DNA of 64,000 nt from NCBI RefSeq assembly GCF_030272615.1, contig NC_081412.1:686396583-686460582 (forward strand). Reading direction: 5' to 3'. Under the pieces are notes generated by a model that searched no databases, had not been told where the DNA came from, and saw nothing but the letters and a program-made list of their open reading frames with translations. The stretch's first letter is position 1, and each line of letters starts with the position of its first letter. The translations under genes were made by a program, and so were the position numbers. Shown here piece after piece: positions 58,829 to 64,000 of the stretch. This stretch comes from Cryptomeria japonica. Its lineage: Eukaryota > Streptophyta > Pinopsida > Cupressales > Cupressaceae.

Positions 58829-61474
58829 TGACAAACGCGGGAACTAAAAAAAAAAAAAAAAAAAATCATTCCTAATGCCTTCTTCGTTGAAACCAAATGT
58901 GAAATTATCATCGGACTTTCGATGAATTCGGGCATTTTTTCAAAAAAAAATCAAATTTGGCTACAATATACCTTCTCCATCGGAAACCTCCATCAGAATT
59001 CTAGACCAAATGTATTAGTGAATCCACTTAGAGTTCAGTCTTTATCTGACTTGTGATTGGATCTAGTGGATTCTAACCCTCTTTTGAGTGTAAATGTCTT
59101 AAACCATAAAATTAGCGATTTTCTTCCTCCTTTGGGTGGAAACCCTAATTTTTCACCCTTTCATTTTGGTGAACTCGACTCCTTACACCATTAATTTTGA
59201 TTTTTGTTCTCAGATCTGAGTCTATGCAATTTCAAATTCAAGTTTTCATTTACAAGTTTTATTTCCTTGTAAATTCTAAAAATTTAGAGGTTAATTTCAC
59301 TAAAACCCAAATTTTTAATTTCAAAATTGAGCTTGTGAATTGTTTAATTTTGATTAATTATTTCAGATTTGAGCACTTTTTCAATTTCAAAACTCAAAAT
59401 TTTATCTACAAGTCAAATTTCACAATTAAATTTTAAAATTAAGTGGTTAATTTCAAAAAACCCTAATTTTTAAATTTTTTAAAATTGAGCTTGTGGGTTG
59501 TTTAAATTTTGAATTTCCCTCTTCAAATTTGGTTGTTAATTCAAATTCAAAATTGCAATCTTGGATCAAATTTCAATTTCAAATTTAAATTTTGAAATTG
59601 AGAGGTTATTTTCTCAAGGCCCTAATTTTAAATTTAAATCTCTTTTGGATAATTTTGATTTAAGAGATTATTTTTACATAATCCTAAATTTCCTAGAGAA
59701 TTGCATTTTATTCGTCCAATCAATTGAATAATCATTTTTCTAAAATTTTGCATTATTCATTTCAAATTCTCTAAAATAAAATAAAAAAAATCAAATTTGT
59801 GAATCTCATCAATTCAAATAAATTAAGAGGTTTTATTTATAAAATCCTAATTTATTAATTTGTTTGGATTTAAATTCAAATATTCATCATGGAAATTAAT
59901 GGATTGGATTTGTTAGCAATTTCATTGCTTTTTACATACATTTATTATAATCATGTGTCAGATAATGACTTCTTTCATTTCATGTTACTTCTTTTCATTC
60001 ATAGCACTTGGACATATTACATTTTTAGGCTTTCCAAGTTGATTTCTGTAGATTAGGAAATTGAAAATCATCAAAACAATAGCAATTAGGACAACCACAA
60101 AACCTAAAGCTGCTATGAAAGTAATCCCAATCCAATCAATGAAGACATAAAGACAAGATATTCAAATCAAATGAAATCGAAACAAGCCGACGCAGATATC
60201 TCCTTCATGTGGCTCCATTGTTCTTCTTTCACCTTCAAATTTGATGTTGATCTCACCTACAAGTGCAAAATGCAAGTGGAAAGCAAATTGTTGATGAAAT
60301 TCACAATATAAGGTTACTCGAAATGTGACTGACCTCCTTGAAAATGTGATTGATCCTCCTTTCATTGAAGAAATTCATCCAATTTATAGACAAATTGGAG
60401 AGAGAAAAACCTTAGCATGAAGAGATTTGAAAGGAAATTCAAATCAAGAATGGCAAAAATATGACAAATGTATGACAATTTCTATGCAAGGTGTATGACA
60501 AATTATGACAAATTATGACAAGTTGCTATGCAAGATGTATGACAAATTATGACAAGATTGAAATAGAAATTAGGAATTAGGAGAAATTAGCAAATTAGAA
60601 AATTGAGGAAAAAGATGAAATAGAAATTAGGTGAATTAATTAATAGGTTTTCATCCATTAATTAATTCATGAAAGAGACCTAGGATTAAATAAATAGATT
60701 TATTTAACCCGCAAAGAAGAAGAAAAGGATTAAATGAACAAATCATAAAACCCTAGAAATAAGAGGACAAGGAATTAGGTCAAGACAACAAGAAATTAAT
60801 GTAGGTTCGATCATGATTCTAATTGAAAAAGGACCAATGTTGATAAATGATTGAGATTAATTGACAAAAATCAATGACAAATTGACCAAGATTGGCAAGG
60901 AGATCAAATTGATAGGCGCCAATTGACGAGGAACAATGACTAATCAATCCAAATTGACATGATTTAAAAGGACAAGGATTGATGATGAATTGATCACAAA
61001 ATGACAAGATTGACAAGGACAAGGATCGATGACAAATCGATCGCAAAATGACAAGGCTGACAAGGACAAGGATCGATGACGAATCAATCACAAAATGACG
61101 AGATTGACAAGTTGATAATTGCAAATGATTACTAACAAGATAAAGATGATTGAAAGATTGATAAGAGGACAAAAACCCTAATTCTATCATCGATTAGGAT
61201 TGACGATGTCCAAAAATGATGATAAATGAGCATGCACCATGATGTGACAGGATAAGATCGACCAAAATCATGATTGAAGATTGCTATCGACAAGACCTAA
61301 TTCGAAAGAAAGAAAAATGAGGAATTCAGAAGAAGGACTCAATGCTCGCAAATGATAAAGACCAAGTGTGCAACATAGAAGAAATGTTAATGCGACGCAA
61401 GAACCCTAAAATAAGGCAATGCGCAAATGTTAAAGTATGACTCCACAAGCATTGACCATTTTTAGATGTCTACA
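58829..61474 (-). repeat. Probable 5' LTR of A
   Basis: About 2.6 kb, TG (minus strand 61474) to CA (58829). The outer end is clear; the inner end is inferred from the PBS-like segment. It contains AT-rich diverged repeats (59200-59700), TATGACAAAT repeats (60465-60560) and a 47-bp tandem repeat (60971-61111). No gene. The matching 3' LTR is outside the window. Confidence 0.55.
60971..61111. repeat. Three tandem 47-bp repeats in LTR of A
   Basis: Units start GACAAGGAT at 60971, 61018 and 61065 with exact 47-base spacing and a few differences each (TTGATGATGAATTG, CGATGACAAATCG, CGATGACGAATCA). Confidence 0.85.
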
Positions 61475-62740
61475 ATTTATTTTCATCAATTAGATCTCAA
61501 AGTTTGCATTTATCATGTACATTGTTTTATGGTGATGTCTTTGGGAAAATGCATTTCATACGTAGATCACCTAAAATAGTTTTTAGATCCTAATCCTAGA
61601 GATGACAACGAGAAACCTTATACTTGTACCTCTTCTAGGGTATCTAATGTGAATGAAGAAAGAGCTAATACTCTATCAATGATCTCTCTAATGAAGAGAA
61701 AGCATTGAAGAGAAACATGGCCCCACATTCTTCTCATACACATACCCTTGTGCAAGAGGGGCAAGATAAAAATATTAGTGTTTCCATCTCTCTATATTCT
61801 GCTTATTCTCCTAGAGCCTATCTTAAACATCAAAACATTTGTAGAGAAGATGATGTCATCCATTTCATTCATGATCTCTCTCCCCACATAACATTACGTA
61901 AAGATGAGGCCTTAGATGATAAGGATCTTCCTTCCCAATCTACTAAAGAGGATATGCATGATGAAAGAAAAGAAAATCCTCCTCTACAAGATATTCCTTC
62001 TTCATCTACTAATCCTTTCATTCCTTCTAAACATTCTTACACTACAAATATCAAATAAATTTATTACAATATTCCCCCACCTTCTCAATTAAAATATTCT
62101 TATAGGAGTGGCTTTAACATAATATCAAAACAAGGTTTTAAGGACAAGGACTTGGAAAATTTGAACAAGGAATTCGAGTCCCTATAAACCATCCTACACA
62201 AATCACTATAGAAGGCCTAGGAAATCATAATAAATCTTCTATGGATTCAATATTTCAAAGATAATTTTGCAAGACAACAAGCCATTCATTCCCGCAAAAG
62301 TGCTTCTTCTTCAAAAACTCCTTTTTTTCTCATTTCATCAAACTCATGATCACCATGCCGATGATTGTCCCAATTTTCAAAATTCAATAAAAGAACTTAT
62401 TGATAGTGGCAAAGTCAAAATTATAGATGAAAATCCTTCTAAAAATAATTGTTGTGCTCAATCTCAAAAGAATAAGCCTACACTCATTAATGATCAATAA
62501 AGATTAGCAACTAGAATCTTTTGGAAATTGAAGTATGACAAGAATGTTGTTTTTCCTTTTGTGAAGTTTAGCAATAAACATAAAGAAGGAAATCGATATT
62601 GTCTTTTTCATTATGGTGGTTTTCATTCTCTTGGGAAGTGTAAAAAATTTAAGGAATTTTTTCAAGAACAATATGATCGTGCTCGTATATGCCTTTCAAC
62701 AAATCTTTCTCTTTTTCTAGGTGAAAAGGTAGTTCCTTAG
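61475..62740 (+). pseudogene. Gag/protease remnant of gypsy element L
   Basis: + strand remnant that received element A. A G-patch-like stretch GQGLGKFEQGI, with TIEGLG further on, lies at about 62140-62222 in the third frame. Two gag-type zinc-like motifs follow: FHQTHDHHADDCPNF with FQNSIKELIDSGKV (about 62335-62415) and CLFHYGGFHSLGKCKKF (about 62598-62650). The pieces 61705-62058, 62267-62500 and 62528-62740 are open but in different frames. It resembles Tat-type Gag/protease regions; the exact family is unclear. Confidence 0.55.
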
Positions 62741-62899
62741 CACTCCTTTCACCCTCATGTTTCTCCTCACCCTATGACATAAGAAGTTAACTTAATTAGG
62801 GGCTCTTTTTCATTAGAGGTGGTGCTTTTTAAACTTCAAACATCTTGGGGTAGCAACATGCTCCTCTTTTATCTCTATCCAATCTATTATGTTTTTAGC

Positions 62900-63720
62900 A
62901 TTTCATTTTATGGATTGCATTATTCATAAATTGATGTCCTTTCTTGCATGGAATTATCCTGCATGCGAGAACATTTTTGTTCCTTGGTTAGGACCTATTC
63001 TTTGCTTGAAACAATACATATTTTATGAATGATCTCTCTTTAGAGAGGTTTTGTTATCCCTCTTCTATCTCGCTCTTTCTCTTTGAAGATATTACCTCTT
63101 CTTTTGTGTTGCATTATTCATAACATGATGTCCTTTCTTGCATAGGGTTATCCTTCATGTGAGAACATGATTGTTCCTTTCTTAGGATCTATTCCTTGTT
63201 TGAAATGACACATCTCTTATGAATAACCACTCTTTAGAAGATGTGTAGTTCTTCTCCTTGTTCTCTTTCTTTGGGGACAAGGATGGATTTTTATCTCTCT
63301 CTTTCTATCTAATGTATCACTATTCCTTTTAAAGGTTGCATTTTTCATGTTTTGATATCCTTTCTTGCAATGGTATGTCTCTTATGATTAATTCCTTCTT
63401 AGGGGAATATGTGACATTCTCTCTCTCTCTCTCTAAAGACCACCTCTTCTTTTGAGTTGCATTTTACATATACTAATGTCTTGTGCATTTATTATGCCTA
63501 ATCTCTCCTTAGAAGATTATGTAATTCTTTTCATTGTCCTTAAACTTGGGGGGCAATGATTTTCTCCTCCTCTCCTCTCTCTAAGGATCTACTTTTCCTT
63601 TGTTGAGTGGTGTTTGTTCATGATTTGATATTGTCATTCCTTGTGTAAATATATTGTTTTCTTAAGGATTCTCTCTTATACAAGAGGTTTAAGTCCTTGG
63701 CTATAACCTCTTCTTGATTT
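62900..63720 (+). repeat. Degenerate long tandem repeats
   Basis: Diverged units starting near 62917, 63111, 63338, 63459 and 63610, each beginning GCATTATTCAT.NNTGATGTCC or similar and running through CTTTCTTGCAT and CTCTTATGAAT phrases to a CTCTCTTT-rich end. Spacing varies from about 120 to 230 bases. There are two TTGGGG(A/G)CAA(G/T)GAT phrases (63282, 63547). No gene. Confidence 0.6.
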
Positions 63721-64000
63721 GGTGATGTACATATATCATAAACTTACCCCTTACACTGGGTCAAAAAGTGTGTCATCCTTCATCAAGAATCTCTTTCACC
63801 TAGCAATTTGAGGAAGGTATGAATTATTGTTATCCTTCCTTTCTTTTGGTAGAAGATGTTATGTTTTTTCAAGATATCTCCTCTTGGAGATAGATGTCTT
63901 TTGAGCAAAGATCTCTTCTCCTCCAAGGATCTCCTTTACACTTGTTGCAAGATATCACTTTTTCAACTATCTTATTCTTGCTTATAAGAGTATTCCCTCT
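63721..64000. other. Pyrimidine-rich end of window
   Basis: T/C-rich DNA with repeated GATATCTCCTCTTGGAGAT-like short phrases. No gene seen; it probably continues element L. Confidence 0.35.

Larger units (their letters stand above)
54805..61474 (-). mobile_element. Ty3/gypsy Tat-type element A, 5' segment
   Basis: Third piece of element A: linker, protease and gag (54805-58410), PBS region and 5' LTR (about 58829-61474). The LTR starts (minus strand) TGTAGACATCTAAAAATGG, similar in form to the TGTATACACCTAAAAATGG start of B. Confidence 0.75.

Overview
This window looks like intergenic, heterochromatin-type DNA from a large plant genome. A gymnosperm such as a conifer is my inference, from the depth and age of nesting, the absence of host genes and the long LTRs. 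I see no intact host gene, tRNA, rRNA or CRISPR array. Almost every base can be assigned to retroelements inserted into one another.

Layout, oldest to youngest. (L) At the right edge, 61475-64000, is a + strand remnant of a Ty3/gypsy element with a gag-like zinc motif and a G-patch-like motif. (A) A minus-strand Ty3/gypsy element of Tat type (dual RNase H) was inserted there. Its 5' LTR is at about 58829-61474 and its gag, protease, RT, RNase H and integrase lie at 58410-54805, 46720-44695 and 2136-661; its 3' end runs off the left edge. (B) A + strand Tat-type element, 2137-44694, sits inside A's second RNase H gene; removing it restores A's reading frame. B has LTRs, a PBS, a PPT, a leader with 21-bp periodic repeats, protease, RNase H and integrase, plus an antisense plant mobile domain gene, but no gag or RT. 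(H) A Copia element, 46721-54804, sits in A's protease-RT linker with TSD CAATC. It has three LTR copies.

B was hit repeatedly: a solo LTR (G, 5699-6758, TSD AAAAT); a gag-type element with no pol (C, 9424-23814, minus strand, TSD CTGAG); a possible TIR transposon (J, 23990-25109); a possible LTR-like insertion carrying a piece of the GPN3 GTPase gene (K, 31437-35711); a LINE with RNase H (E, 36192-42297, 13-bp TSD); and a solo LTR (F, 42565-44111, TSD GTCTC). C was itself hit by a near-complete Copia element (D, 9456-17064, TSD of five G). The deepest stack is L>A>B>C>D.

The most interesting cargo is in C. It encodes a coiled-coil Gag-like protein with four zinc knuckles, then a separate ORF of about 1,130 codons that I do not recognise, preceded by a TATA-like box and a strong start context. 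C shows no RT, RNase H or integrase and would need help from another element. A second signal is a putative RNA hairpin near the 3' end of five different LTR families; its stem shows what look like compensatory base changes. Many stop codons sit where CAG or CAA would fit, as expected from decay of methylated cytosines. All protein genes here are broken except short open stretches, so nearly all are given as pseudogenes. Coordinates of element ends come from manual alignment and may be off by a base or two.
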